From Baylisascaris procyonis (lineage: Eukaryota; Nematoda; Chromadorea; Rhabditida; Ascarididae), in assembly GCA_037389465.1 (NCBI GenBank), contig JAZARR010000230.1, positions 744,001 through 808,000 on the forward strand: a stretch of DNA of 64,000 nucleotides, read 5' to 3'. Both the position numbers and the translations under genes were made by a program. The first letter of the stretch is position 1; every line of letters begins with the position of its first letter. This document shows positions 45,812 through 57,877 of the stretch, one piece after another. Under the pieces are notes generated by a model, which was given only the letters and a program-made list of their open reading frames with translations, was not told where the DNA came from and did no database searches.

Positions 45812-46204
45812 ATCGGTGCAGGCAAGATGGCACAGGCCTTATGTAGAGGCCTTATCAATTCTGATAGGTTAGCTCTCATTTGTTTATTGGTAACTGCTGC
45901 GCTGGTAATAATCTCGAGAGATGTTTATGCTTTTTGATAGGTTACCATTTAATTTTTATCGTTAAAGAGTAGTCTAGTTGTTTTTCGATTTATATCGTCT
46001 TCTTAGTATTGAATATTAATTTATTGTTTGCTTTAATTGTTGATTTGATAATCGAAGCTATCGAAATGGAATTGCGTATTTTAATTTCTAATGTCATCTC
46101 TTATTTCATTGATTACCATTTGTGCATTGAATAGGTTTGTCGATAGCAATTCCACATATATGAAAACCATCATGACGGATAAAAATGCCATTATTGAAGG
46201 TAAT
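45812..46204 (+). pseudogene. P5CR exon-1 and intron-1 fragment, broken
   Basis: The fragment begins inside exon 1 (IGAGKMAQALCRGLIN), lacks the start codon, and the donor is destroyed: TCTGATAGG replaces TCTGGTGGG. The following 350 bp match intron 1 of the full gene (49678-50020). It lies about 3.8 kb upstream of the working exon 1 and cannot act as an alternative first exon. Confidence 0.85.
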
Positions 46205-46617
46205 GAATGGGGAGTTTCTGTGCCTTTTTCATTCTTACAACAACTCAGTGCACTTTTTAGAAATTAAGAGTTTTAATGTATGAAACGTTCTCTTTATCAT
46301 AGTATGACTTGTAGGTGCAAATTAGCATAATTTTATGAATTGATCTCTTCTAACATCCATTTTCTTGATTACATATAGAAAGAAAATAATGGGTTCAAAT
46401 ATTCGATCATAATTCCTGAATGGAAATTTACTAATTCTCAAGTAGCAGCAAAATTCAGGGGCATGCATAAGTAGTGCATAAGTAGTAGCAATTGATAGCT
46501 GTCAGGGATGAATCGTTATGTGCATTGAGCGTTCCAATCGTTGCAGGTGAAATCAGGTAATTCAGAATTGTTTAGGTCATCGCCAGCACTCTCCTGTTGA
46601 AGTTTCCGACCGCAGAG

Positions 46618-46956
46618 ATGCCGAAAACAGTGTTTATTCAAGCTGAATCTGCGGACATGGTTGATACATCTGTTCTCTCGGAGTGCCGAGGTCGGAGCCA
46701 TATTTCATTGCTTCGCGTTTTCGATCGCGCGGATTCCGGTAATTATGCCATTTCTTTGTTTTTAAATGCTTTGTCGTACTAACCGACTTTATTTTTTATC
46801 CATTCAGAGTGCTCAGCCGAAGCCATATATAGCATAATATATCATTCTGAACTCAAAAATCCCGCTATCCGGAAAATTCTGGAAGATCAGATTCCGATAG
46901 ATGAATTTCCCATAGTTAAACGCCGATGGAAAATGAAGACGCTGAATCTTTGTTGA
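46618..46956 (+). CDS. Candidate two-exon small gene of unknown family
   Basis: Exon 1 (46618-46738) reads MPKTVFIQAESADMVDTSVL and ends LLRVFDRADS before GTAATT. Exon 2 (46808-46956) follows ATCCATTCAG, continues ECSAEAIYSIIYHSEL and ends RRWKMKTLNLC at a TGA. Phases match (1 and 1), giving 89 residues with a basic end. Related copies are damaged: 56773 keeps exon 1, but its exon 2 is frame-shifted, 17918-18020 retains only exon 2 with a one-base loss, and 58827-58957 is also shifted. No family is recognised. The minus strand of exon 1 is also open, so the coding strand is not certain. It could be a remnant of a larger gene. Confidence 0.35.
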
Positions 46957-48184
46957 AGATTGGTTGATGACTATATAACCACTGTATACGTTATTCTTTC
47001 AATGAGATGAGAATGCCTCACAGGGAATACTTTGTTCACCATAATCCCCGACCTTAGTTTATATGTGTAATCCCCGACCTTAGTTAAAAAAAGATTGCTG
47101 CTATCTTTCTTCGGTTACATTTGCGCACTCGTTTCGCGCAAGTTGTTTCCAACACGTAGTCGTCAAGGATATAAGATGTTGGCAGGGTGTATGCTTGCGC
47201 AGTTCTTTTATTTTATACTGTTTATTTAGAATATCTTTTATTACCACTTTTTTATTTAGAATGTTTTGATCACGTGTTGCTTAAACTGCTAGGATTACTC
47301 GTTATCGTTTCAAGTAAGACAGTAAATGTAAGCAGGAATATGCGCTGGTTTTGACAAAGTTTTTTGATGTTTCAAGTGTGAGACGATATGTTTGGCATGC
47401 ATTAACAAGTACTTCGCATTTTAACAGATGAAGCGATCATATCATTTAGTGGTTTTCAAATTTTCGGTTTCGCAAACAACGTCCACTTTTCATCTTGCAT
47501 GAGGTCGAGTCACCTAGTCCAGTGTTACTTCAAGCTAATAACCTAGGGCTTCTATTTGACAAATCATTATTTGAGACCCTTCGTGAAGTGTGCTCTAAGT
47601 CATCATATATAGTGAGATGAGCCACTTCATCTGAATAAATGCAAAATATCTGTTAATGCGTGCTACAATATTGCCTTACATTTGAGACCTCAACAAAGAT
47701 TGCTGAATGCAATGAATATTCGCACTTGTTTTTGTCTTGCTTGGGAGATAGTGAATAAACTGTGGCAGTATAGTGGAATATGATCATGCCGATAAAAAGT
47801 ATTGTAGAAGTGATAGTGGTGATAAGAACCTATACCCGCTTCAGCTTCAAAGTAGCAATGTTGCATACGAAGGCTTGCTTATCTCGGCAAATACGCTATC
47901 CTGTATTAGGTGAGAAGAATAGAAATGGAGATATGGTTCATTTGATTCGAAATTTTTCCCTCTCGGGAAATTTTATTATATGCGACGTTCTTTGCCTATG
48001 CAACATTTATGTAACATCGTAGTTAATAAATTTGTGATGGGTCATAGTATTGGAATTATTATTTTTTGGATTGTGATGTTGCAATGCTTCGCAAAGAATT
48101 TGATGGTTTCCAACAATTATTTTCTATGTAGAAGTTTGAATGGAAGTTTAAAGTATCATTTGCGAGCAAAAACAAGTGAAAGGC

Positions 48185-48673
48185 ATGCTAGCCAATACCG
48201 TAGCTGTCAGCATTTTAAATTCCGCTCATCGGCGAAACCAGTTTTATGCATTGCTAAGCAATAATGAAGTACGTATAGTAGTACTTTCACATATTTCAGC
48301 TTCTGCAATCACTTATAGGTTTCTTTCAGGGAATGTCCTTATTTCCTCGAATTCACTGGTTCAGAATGGTGGGAAACTTTTAGAACCTTTAAACGCTAAT
48401 TCTAAAGCAAATGGATCAACCTGGAACGTCCCATCGTTCACTTTACCGCATATACTGCGCCCGTCAAATTTTCTAGTTCTAGCTTCAGCGGTTGCAAAGT
48501 TGCAAATGAAGAACCGACGGGTTCTTCATTTGCAACTTTTCATTGACATAGAAATGGGCAGTGCTGTAGTGGACTTTGCAAGTAAAAATTTGCAAAAAGC
48601 GCATAGGCGGAAATTCCTGATCGAATGTGTTCGAATAATCAAAACCCTTATTATTAGAAAGTGCATATCATGA
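48185..48673 (+). other. 162-codon open frame in the repeat unit, copy B
   Basis: This is the counterpart of 19223-19711, with several amino-acid changes and no frame breaks. Function is unknown, and it may be non-coding. Confidence 0.22.
48496..48539. repeat. Perfect 20-bp-stem hairpin, copy B
   Basis: The stem and GACG loop are identical to those at 19534-19577. Confidence 0.93.
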
Positions 48674-49594
48674 TGCATCGCATACGCACTTCAGATTCCC
48701 TTTTTTTGCTCTGTATGATAGTTGACGTAAAGTGGTGACCTTTTCTTTCGAAGGCGGAGACGTCTCTGGGTTGGGCGATCAATCGATATCACAAAACCGG
48801 TGAATGCTAAAAAATATACCTCTCATCATCGCGATCAAAGACGTTATTTGATCTTTGTGTGCATATCATTTCGTATTATTTACTCGTGCAAATTGCACTC
48901 GTCGTGTTTTTCGTATATTCAGATGGATAGAAAGAAAATGTGATCCCAGCTTTTGAATCATGTAGACAATCAAGTTCAACTCTCATATCGCAAATTTTTG
49001 AAATCTATATTTCCTTTTTCGAATAGACCAATAAAATATCATAGGGACATTAGCTGGGAAATTGCTTTTTTTTTTTTCAAATACAGTTTTTCCTAAATTG
49101 TTGAAAACTAGTGAACTGAAGCTGTTGGACAAATCGGTGGTAGAGTTTAGGCATTTCGCAATACCACCTAGGTGAACAATGAGTTGCTTTGATCGTTAAT
49201 TTTAGGCTTGAGCACTAATTATAACTGCTTATTGACATAGTTCGTGGTTCTACCATTTGAACGCTATGATAAGAACTTTGGTTTCGTCTATCAATTTGCC
49301 GCTTTAGATGACTTGTTCTATGCAAAAGTCTTGTTCGTCGTTGACTAACGAGGTTTTTTTTTTTGATCGTTTCGAGTAGGTCTCAGTCTATGTTTGATCA
49401 ATGATACAATGATAGATAGATTTGTGCACTAGAGTCATAAGAATGTTTGCTGTTGATAAGGGAAAATGATATGATCATTGGTTTATGTCGTGCAATAATA
49501 ACATACTTACAGTAGAACAAGAATAAAGAGCAATGCGCCGCCCACCGAGCAATGCGTCGTATAGATTGTGACGTCGACGGGTCACTCAGCCATT

Positions 49595-49599
49595 CTCAG
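49595..49599 (+). promoter_or_regulatory. Possible trans-splice (spliced-leader) acceptor of P5CR
   Basis: CTCAG ends 11 bases before the ATG of the full P5CR gene, in the context CATTCTCAG. Nematode mRNAs often receive a spliced leader at such a site a few bases upstream of the start codon. In the orphan exon-1 copies at 20646, 58422 and 61567 the same place reads TCAA, so this acceptor is lacking there. Another CTCAG lies 11 bases further upstream. The role is inferred. Confidence 0.35.
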
Positions 49600-49610
49600 C
49601 GTTTGTCGAT

Positions 49611-52600
49611 ATGAAGATCGGTTTCATCGGTGCAGGCAAGATGGCGCAGGCCTTATGTAGAGGCCTTATCAATTCTGGTGGGTTAACTCTCGCTTGTTCA
49701 TTTGTAACCGTTGTGCTGCTAGAGATTTCTGAGAGTTGTTTATGCTTTTTGATAGGTTACCATTTAACTTTTAGTATTAAAGAGTAGTCTAGTTGTTTTT
49801 CGATTTATATCGTCTTCTTAGTATTGAATATTAATTTATTGTTTGCTTTAATTGTTGATTTGATAATCGAAGCTATCGAAATGGAATTGCGTATTTTAAT
49901 TTCTAATGTCATCTCTTATTTCATTGATTACCATTTGTGCATTGAATAGGTTTGTCGATAGCAATTCCACATATATGAAAACCATCATGACGGATAAAAA
50001 TGCCATTATTGAAAGTAATGAATAGGTAGAGAGTGCCGGTTTCTATGCTTCATTTATTCTAACAACAACTCAATGCACAACAATCTAGGTAACAACATCA
50101 ATGATCAAGTTATTTTTTGGAATGAGATAGAAAGTGAATCATAATTTGACAGCAAATGTGATCCAGTATTGAGTTTGAAGTGTTTGAAGAAGTTTATTGG
50201 ATGCAGTCACCTGATTCAGTGACCATGTTTGTTCCATTTGAGTAGTCGATTGATGTGGATTTCCACAAAATTTCAACGAAACATTTTTTTTTTTTAAATA
50301 AATAGAATTTTCAAATTTTTATCTAAGATCTTTGATAAAGAAAATATTTTCGCAACATAATAATCTTTTTTTTTCTCTTCATAGACACATCAAGAGAAGT
50401 TAAGAATGTTTTTTTTTCTGATATAGCGCTAAGTGGACGATTGTAAATCGAACGTTAAGAATTCTTGGAAAATAAATATTGGTAGTTTTTAGAAGCTACT
50501 TAAGGAATTCCAAAATTATATGCACATTTCAGGTTAATTCTGAAAATAATGTAAAAAAATTACTCATTTTGTTTAGAAAATTTTTCATAAATAATTAAAG
50601 TGTTGAAATAAAGCGATAAGGGATTATTTATCGAGAGTTTGTATCATTTGAAGATTTTTAGTAATTTCAGTTGAGTGATTTTTATATTCAAAAAAAAAAA
50701 TTGAAAATTCGAAAGATCTCATATGATATAATTTTTCTTGCAGGCCGTGTAACTCCTGATAATATAATGGCAAGTTGCCCGAAGAAGGACGTACAGCTTC
50801 TCAACGAAATGAAGGTCGGTTTATAGTTTTACTCTTGGCGATGTTTTTGTCTATCATTAATGAGAACAACGAAACTAGTTTACATACGTCACGATTAATG
50901 CACATGAAATCTAGCACTTTTTCACGTTGACCTAAGCACTGTCGATCACAACAATGTATGATCGTTAGCGTTCACCTCCTACATTCCTAATCGAAATAAT
51001 GACTTGTTTTCGTAGCTCGAAAATTAGTTTGGATATTTCACTAGATCTGCATCTTCAGCAGACCTGTTTTCTCTTCCTCCCCGATAGTCCACCCTTCGCT
51101 AAATTATCAGGGATTTTATATTCTGGAATAGGGGTGTTTTAATCAGTTAATGTGGTAGCTTATTCTTGCTTTGTTTATTATTCCCAGGGTTTTCTTTACT
51201 TTCGGTTTATCGAAACCACTAGTACTGAAAATAACGGCGCGAGACTCAAAATTGCCCTCACTTACTTGTGTCTCTGCTCTGGATTGTCTGATTTTGATCG
51301 GGTTTGGTCTAATCCACTCGACGTAATTCGCAGTTTTGAATAATCCCCTCCGTTTAACTCGTTTAAAAAGCTAGTCTTTGATAGTGTTGGTTGCAAATTG
51401 TGATGAATACTAGCTACAGTGATCTTTTATATGACCTTTTTAAAATGTGTTGAATATTTTGAAATATTTGCTGAAAATTATTGCAGGCGTTGGGTGTAGA
51501 GACAACTCATGATAATGTGGAACTCGTACATAAAACGAATGTGGTTTTCATAGCGACAAAACCACCGACTGTCAGTAAAGTGGCATCGGAAATCGCTCCA
51601 TCTTTAACTAAAGAACACCTTCTCGTTTCTATTGCAATGGGTACAACGATCAGAAATATCGAATCTGTAAGTGAATTAATTTAAGCAAAAATTTCATTAT
51701 TCTCGTTATCGTTTCCTGCACAGGCAAGTAATAAAACTAGATAATAAAGGAAGTAATAGGCATAGAAAAAGAGCATAAAATTAATCATTTATCGTAACAG
51801 AGGTAGGTGGTAGTATTTTCTAATAAAACTTTTTGACCAAATCACCGTTTCAGAGGGAGAGAGGTTCCTCTCTTCAAGAGGTGTGGGAGAGCTGTTTTAT
51901 TGAAGGTATATATATAGCCGGTTCATAGGTAGTACTTTCCATCAAGACGTCAAAGATAACTGAATAATGCATTGGCAAAAATACTTCTTCCTATTGAACA
52001 GTGCATGATAATGCGAAAATTCATTCGCACCACTAAAATCGTAGTGAATTCTTGGGCCACACATATTTACATTAATTAGATCTTGGAATTGCTCCAATAT
52101 CGAGCAGCTCAAATGGGAGATTGAGGGATGTGGCGGGGAGGGGGGGGGAGAGGGGACAGGAAATTGAAAAAAGTAATAGCTGATGGGTCGTTTTTGAATT
52201 CAGTGAAAGCTAAAAATGAATATAATTTTCAATAGGAATATCTATTTGAAGTGTATTCATAGTTAACTGACCGAATAAATTCCCTAAGTTCACTATTTAT
52301 TTATAATATTTCAGCCTTTTTCCAGCCTATATTGCGCAACTCAAAATTTCTTTAATTAATTAAAATCTTTTGTATAAAAAAATTTTTCGCTATTGCAAAA
52401 TTTGGATTTTTCCTTTAAAAATTTTTGGAATATTAACTTTCATACTTAATCCAACATATTTGATTAATTCAATTCAAATACAATTGCTCAGTTTAGGCGT
52501 AATTTGTGACTGTCAAGTTTGCCCAAGATTACCGCCAGGCTGAACGAAATCCGCAGTTCCAATGGTGTAAAATGATCATATTTACAGCTTCTACCAACGA

Positions 52601-54102
52601 AAAGTCGTGTTGTTCGTGTGATGCCAAATACACCGGCGGTCGTACGAGCAGGCGCATCAGCGTTTAGTGTCGGTTCGGCATGCAGAGAGGGTGATTCGGA
52701 GATCGTTAAAGATCTCCTTTCAACAGTTGGCTATGCAGTGGAAGTTCCTGAAGTCTTAATGGATCCGGTAACTGGTCTCAGCGGCAGTGGACCTTCCTAT
52801 GTGAGTTTCTATTTTCCGGTTTTATTAGCATAGATGGGCCTACGCCAATCCACTCAATAGTCGAAAATTCCCCCGCCTCACTATTTTTTTCTTTGAAAAT
52901 TTCATTGAATCAGTTTTTTTTTTGATGTCTTCTGCCTTAGCATTGCTGAGTGCAACCTGAAATTCACTAATTTCGAGTTTATGATTCAGTTCCTCATAGA
53001 AAAACCTAAGACTGATCAATTGCCAACTAGAATCGAATTGTAAATTTTTCTGAGAAATGAGCTTTTTCGAATGACGAGCTTTGATTTGATGAGGAAGTGC
53101 GTCGATGATTGCATCTTTGGGTGATTTTTCTTCAACAATTTTAAAATTTTCGTGTTTTTCTTGCATTGCTTGTATATGGTTTGGTTTTGATTCGCTTTCT
53201 AGATTTCCCAAAGTTAGTGTTTAATATCTTTTCTGATTGTAAACGAGGGGAGGAATATTTTCAAAGAAGAAAATGAAGCCTACGCGCAGTTCTTATAAAA
53301 TCATCTTAGAATGTGACGCGTCGTTCTTTGTAACGACTCTTTTATAATTTTTAAGAATTCAAGCCTCACATTGCCTGATCCACACGAATCAGATAACGTG
53401 AAACTTGAACTGTAGCACTACTTTATATTTATGAGAGTTCAATCTTCATATTATCTAATCTGCAAAGGTTTTCTTTAAAACTACTTGAAAAATCAGGAGA
53501 GCACTGACTATGAGGGAGAATTAATTATGAGAGAGGGCTATAAAGAGTAAATCAGCAATCAACGATCGAATTTATTGAATAGTATGTTGAGTGGATTTCA
53601 TCGTTCTTTTTTTTTTTCTAAATTTTCAGAAGTTATGGCCCAAATCTTCCCTCTTTTGCTTTTCCTCACCATATATCACTAGAATCATTCGTTAACTGGT
53701 TATTGAAAAAAAAAAAAAAAAGATGTGCGGAATGAGTGCTGAACATTTCATCATCATATAGTATTGTTATCAAAAATATTTCAGATGTTTGCCGCAATCG
53801 AGGGTCTAGCCGATGGAGGTGTCAAAATGGGTATGCCACGTGATTTGGCAATAAAATTATCTGCTCATACATTGCTTGGCGCTGCAAAAATGGTACTCGA
53901 ATGTGGTAAACATCCGGCCGAACTCAAAGACGATGTACAATCGCCAAGCGGAAGCTCCGTCTACGGAATGCATAAACTTGAATCTGGTGGCTTCAAAGGT
54001 CTCCTAATCGATGCGGTCGAAGCGGCTTCAAATCGCTCCAAAGAGACTGGAGACAAAGCGGCTGCACGCAACGAATCATCATTCCGAACTAGCGAACTGT
54101 GA
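49611..54102 (+). CDS. Pyrroline-5-carboxylate reductase (P5CR), complete, five exons
   Basis: P5CR catalyses the last step of proline synthesis, the NAD(P)H-dependent reduction of 1-pyrroline-5-carboxylate to proline. Exons are 49611-49677, 50744-50814, 51487-51666, 52588-52800 and 53785-54102, all GT-AG with matching phases, giving 282 residues, normal for the family. The N-terminus MKIGFIGAGKMAQAL carries the Rossmann dinucleotide-binding motif. MPNTP is at residues 118-122, TGLSGSGPSY at 168-177, and the last exon holds the family signature EGLADGGVKMGMPRDLAIKL, LLGAAKM and SPSGSSVYGMHKLESGGF. No targeting peptide is evident at the N-terminus. The gene lies 3' of the copy-2 calcium channel on the same strand. 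A P5CR family member is certain; which of the nematode paralogues it matches is not known. Confidence 0.95.
49678..50743. other. P5CR intron 1
   Basis: The first part, to about 50020, is part of the amplified repeat unit and is found again at 45858-46204 and, in part, at 20713-20945 and after the other exon-1 copies. The right part is unique AT-rich sequence. Confidence 0.7.
52840..53166 (-). other. Antisense open frame in P5CR intron 4 (unrecognised)
   Basis: On the minus strand a frame from ATG at 53166 runs 108 codons to TAG at 52840. It is hydrophilic and Lys/Glu-rich and ends with GTGAGG-like donor context near its C-terminus. No family is recognised. A frame of this length is near what chance gives in 64 kb of AT-rich DNA, so I do not call it a gene. 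Confidence 0.15.
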
Positions 54103-56430
54103 GAGTGACCGACCGTTATTTGCAACTACCATATGTGACTCTTTTTGATGCCGGTGATCGCTGCCTATGCGGGAAATTTCTATTTCACTAACTAATTTAC
54201 TAATACTTTTTGTTGCACAAATTGCACCTTTTTCTTCAGATGTGCAAATTGCCTTGTTCTTCCAGCCCATTCCCACCCCCCTCTACTGGGTTTTTTCATC
54301 GAGTTTTGTGGAGTTTTTCAAAAAATCAAAAGGATGCTCCTCAGCACCTGCCAAATTGACATTAGCTTATCAGTATGCAAATATAAGCGATGGAAAAGAA
54401 AACCGCGAATGTTTAACGGACAGAGAAATTTATTGATTGCTGTAATGTTATGCAAGAAAAGTCTGATTATGCCGAAAAGCGCCTAAAATTTTCATATTAT
54501 CCTCACCATTTCAGTTGAAGGTTTTGCTAAAATAGGGCTAACAATGTTGCGATGTTACTTAGCATCACAGCGTTAAAATGCCAAATTACAAGCACTCCTA
54601 TGAGGATATAGAGCTGCAAATGATTGCAAACATTTGAGGATTAAATCTTAGTAAAAGTAGAAGATTTCAATAGAGTCTCAATCAAAACGTGGCACAATGC
54701 CGTTTTCTGGTCTACTCTCCCAGTTTCAAATTTGAATTGTTGTCGATGCCAGTAATCGCTGTTACCGTCATTGATGTTCAACGCATTGAAATATCGAATA
54801 AAAATCGCATCCCTATGTGTACGACTCTGCGGCATTCATTTTTAGTTCATTTAGGGAGACAATAGACGAGTGTGACTACGATGAGCCTGAAGAAGTTCGC
54901 GAACTCAAGCGACTTCATCACTGAATTATGGGCTACGTCAGAGAAAAAAGTGGCCATCACCACCAACGAAATGGACTGTTTATCGATTCGATGTTTTATA
55001 ACTTGCATAAGCGTTTCTCATTCACGATGACGGGTCGATAAAATGAAAATGTAAATAGTTTATGGATTTTATTCCAGAAGTTGGATGCATTGAAATTGCT
55101 TTATTCGTTCCTTTCATTTAATTCGTTTATCTGCACGATGAAAAGACGCAACGCTATGGAGCTTATGAGTTGTTCCTATGAATCGGATGATTGTGTACTC
55201 AGCGTTCTCGTTACCCTTTATTTTATACTTTGTCAAAATCTTAGAGTAGAAAAGAAATTTTTAATTTGATGCTTTAGTGGATGCAAAACTGATACTTGAT
55301 GTTAAATGTTTCACGGAATGTCTATATTTGCAGCTATAGAATTTTGTTGGATTTTTTTTTCAATTATTTCACTATTTATTGTACATTTTTATTGTATATT
55401 CTGGGGTCGGTAAGAAATTTTTCAAAAAAAAAACTTGAATAAATACAGCATAGAGGAAAAAGCCGGTTATTTATGATTGAAAACAATCTAGAAAATGAAG
55501 TTAGAAGAACTTTATTCAAAACCTTTAATTAATGTAGAGGATCTGCTTTGTTTGTTTAGTCTGATATGCATATAAGAACCATTCTCATAAGTAATCTTTC
55601 ACAAAAAATACCCTAAATTTTTTGAGATGGGCGTTCATTTTGTTGTCAGATTGTAAAATATTTGGCTTGCTTTCATAAGTCTAATCCTCTGAGAATGAGG
55701 TATTTTTTGACGGTCACTATTAGTGGGATGTATGTTTTTTTTTTTTTTTTTTGAAAGTATTCGCCTTTATTCGTTTTATGTTTGTATTATGATAATACGT
55801 TGATTTTCCAATTTTGATGCATTCTTTTCTAAGCAGTTTTAATGTCAACTATCTTTTCATTAAACTATTGGAAGCACATAGTTCATATCAGTAGCCAATG
55901 TCATCACTTTTCATGACCAAAAATAGTGTCCACTCACTTTTTTTCTTTCGAAAATGAATAGATAAATAAATAAAATAAAATAGGATAAATTGTTTGTGGC
56001 AACGACAAACTATATTTTAGGTCCCTCTTATTCGTTATATATGTTTCTTTTTTTAAAGGCAGTAATTTTTTACCTGTAAATAGATGTGCGAAGATATTTA
56101 ATAGAATTTATGACACCGTTTTACTTTGCACTTTAGCGATATCGTAGCAAATATGCGTTACTATTATATCAACAAAAAATAGTTTTATTTCGTTAAAACT
56201 AAAAATTTATTCGAAAAGTTATCCAAAATAAGTATTCTTAAAGTTGTTCAACGGAACAGTTGACCATATCGGCGACTAGGAAAAAAAATAGAGTAAGCTG
56301 AAAAATAGCCTTCATATAATATTCGTATTGATTCGATTGCTCTTACAAATCCTCTACAAATGAAATTTTTATTCAACTTTTACCGGCAATAAAACGTGAA
56401 ATATTCGGCTGCATTAGTCATAGATAGAAG
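54103..56430. other. P5CR 3' flank; no gene seen
   Basis: This AT-rich stretch after the P5CR stop includes an AATAAA at about 54797 and another near 55438, possible poly(A) signals but far from the stop. Open frames present are short and unrecognised. Long T-runs lie near 55738. From about 56430 the sequence becomes repeat-unit DNA. Confidence 0.55.
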
Positions 56431-56772
56431 ATATTTTATTATAATATGATTTGAGGTGCAAATTAGCCTAATTATATGAATTGATCTCTTCTAACACCTA
56501 TTTCCTTGCTTACATATGGAAAGAAAATGATGATTTCAAATGTTTGATCATGATTCCTGAATGGAATTTTACTAATTCTCAAGTGGCAGCAAAATTCATG
56601 GACACTAGATATGTACAGGAAGAGCACGGATAAGTGATAGCAATTAATAACGGTCAGGGATGGATTATTACATGCTTTGAGCGTTGCAATCATCGCAAGT
56701 GAAATCAGGTAATTCAGAATTATTTGAATCATCGCCAGCATTCTTCAGCTGAAATTTCTGATCGCGGAGATG

Positions 56773-57050
56773 CCCAAAACAGTGTTTATTCAAGTTGAAT
56801 CTGTCGAGATGGTCGATACATCTGTTCTTTCGGAGTGCCGAGACCGGGGCCATATTTCATTGCTTCGCGTTTTCGACGGCGCAGATTACGGTAATTATGC
56901 AATTTTTTGTTTCTGAATGGTTTATCCTGCAGCCGACCAGAATGCTCGGACCAAGTCATATATAGCATAGTATACCATTCTGAAGTCAAAAACCCCGCTA
57001 AAAAATTCTGTAGATCAGATTCTGATAGTTGAATTCATCATAGCTAAACG
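56773..57050 (+). pseudogene. Diverged copy of the candidate two-exon small gene
   Basis: Exon 1 is still open (MPKTVFIQVESVEMVDTSVL, then LLRVFDGADY before GTAATT). Exon 2 (ECSDQVIYSIVYHSEV) loses the frame after KNPA through a short deletion and stops early. The differences from 46618 include both silent and amino-acid changes, so selection cannot be judged from this pair. Confidence 0.35.
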
Positions 57051-57877
57051 CCGATGGAAAATGAAGGCACTGAATCTTTGTTGAAGATTGGTTGATCAGT
57101 ACAATGGTTGCGTTATTCCTCTAATGAGATGAGACTGCCCCACAGGGAATACTTTGTTCACTGTAATCCCCGACCTTAGTTTAAAAAAAAGATTGCTGCT
57201 ATCTTTCTTCGACTACGTTTGCGCAGTCGTTTCGCGCAAGTTGTTTCCAACACGTAGTCGTCAAGGATATAAGATGTTGGCAGGGTGTATGCTTGCGCAG
57301 TTCTTTTATTTTATACTGTTTATTTAGAATATCTTTTATTACCACTTTTTTATTTAGAATGTTTTGATCACGTGTTGCTTAAACTGCTAGGATTACTCGT
57401 TATCGTTTCAAGTAAGACAGTAAATGTAAACAAGAATATGCGCTGGTTTTGACAAGGTTTTTTGATGTTTCAAGTGTGAGACGATATGTTTGGCATGCAT
57501 TAACAAGTACTTCGCATTTTAACAGATGAAGCGATCATGTCGTTGTATGGTTTTCAAATTTCGGCTTCGCAAACAACGTACACTTTTCATCTTGCATGAG
57601 GTCGAGTCACCTAGTCCAGTAGTACTTCGAGCTAATAACTTAGGGCTTCTATTTGACAAATCATTATTTGAGACCTTTCGTTAAGTGTGCTCTAAGTCAT
57701 CATACATAGTGAGATGAGCCGCTTCATCTGAATGAATGCAAGATATCTGCGGATGCGTGCTATTATATTGCCTTACCTTTGAGATTTTTTCTTACATTTC
57801 TTATCATGTAGATAATCAAACACGACACTGTGTCGCAAATTTCTGAAGTCGGAATTTTCGTTTTCGCTTGGACCAAA

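Larger units (their letters stand above)
46854..49910 (+). repeat. P5CR-exon-1 repeat unit, copy B (contains the working exon 1)
   Basis: This is the copy-2 counterpart of 17918-20945 and defines the right end of the 28,965-bp tandem unit. It includes the 162-codon frame (48185-48673), the conserved hairpin (48496-48539) and P5CR exon 1 (49611-49677). The short MKRSY frame is broken here near 47445. Confidence 0.88.

Noticed and set aside
54079..54436. Open frames overlapping the P5CR 3' end on both strands
   Set aside because: They overlap the P5CR stop and 3' UTR, lack recognisable motifs and are short.
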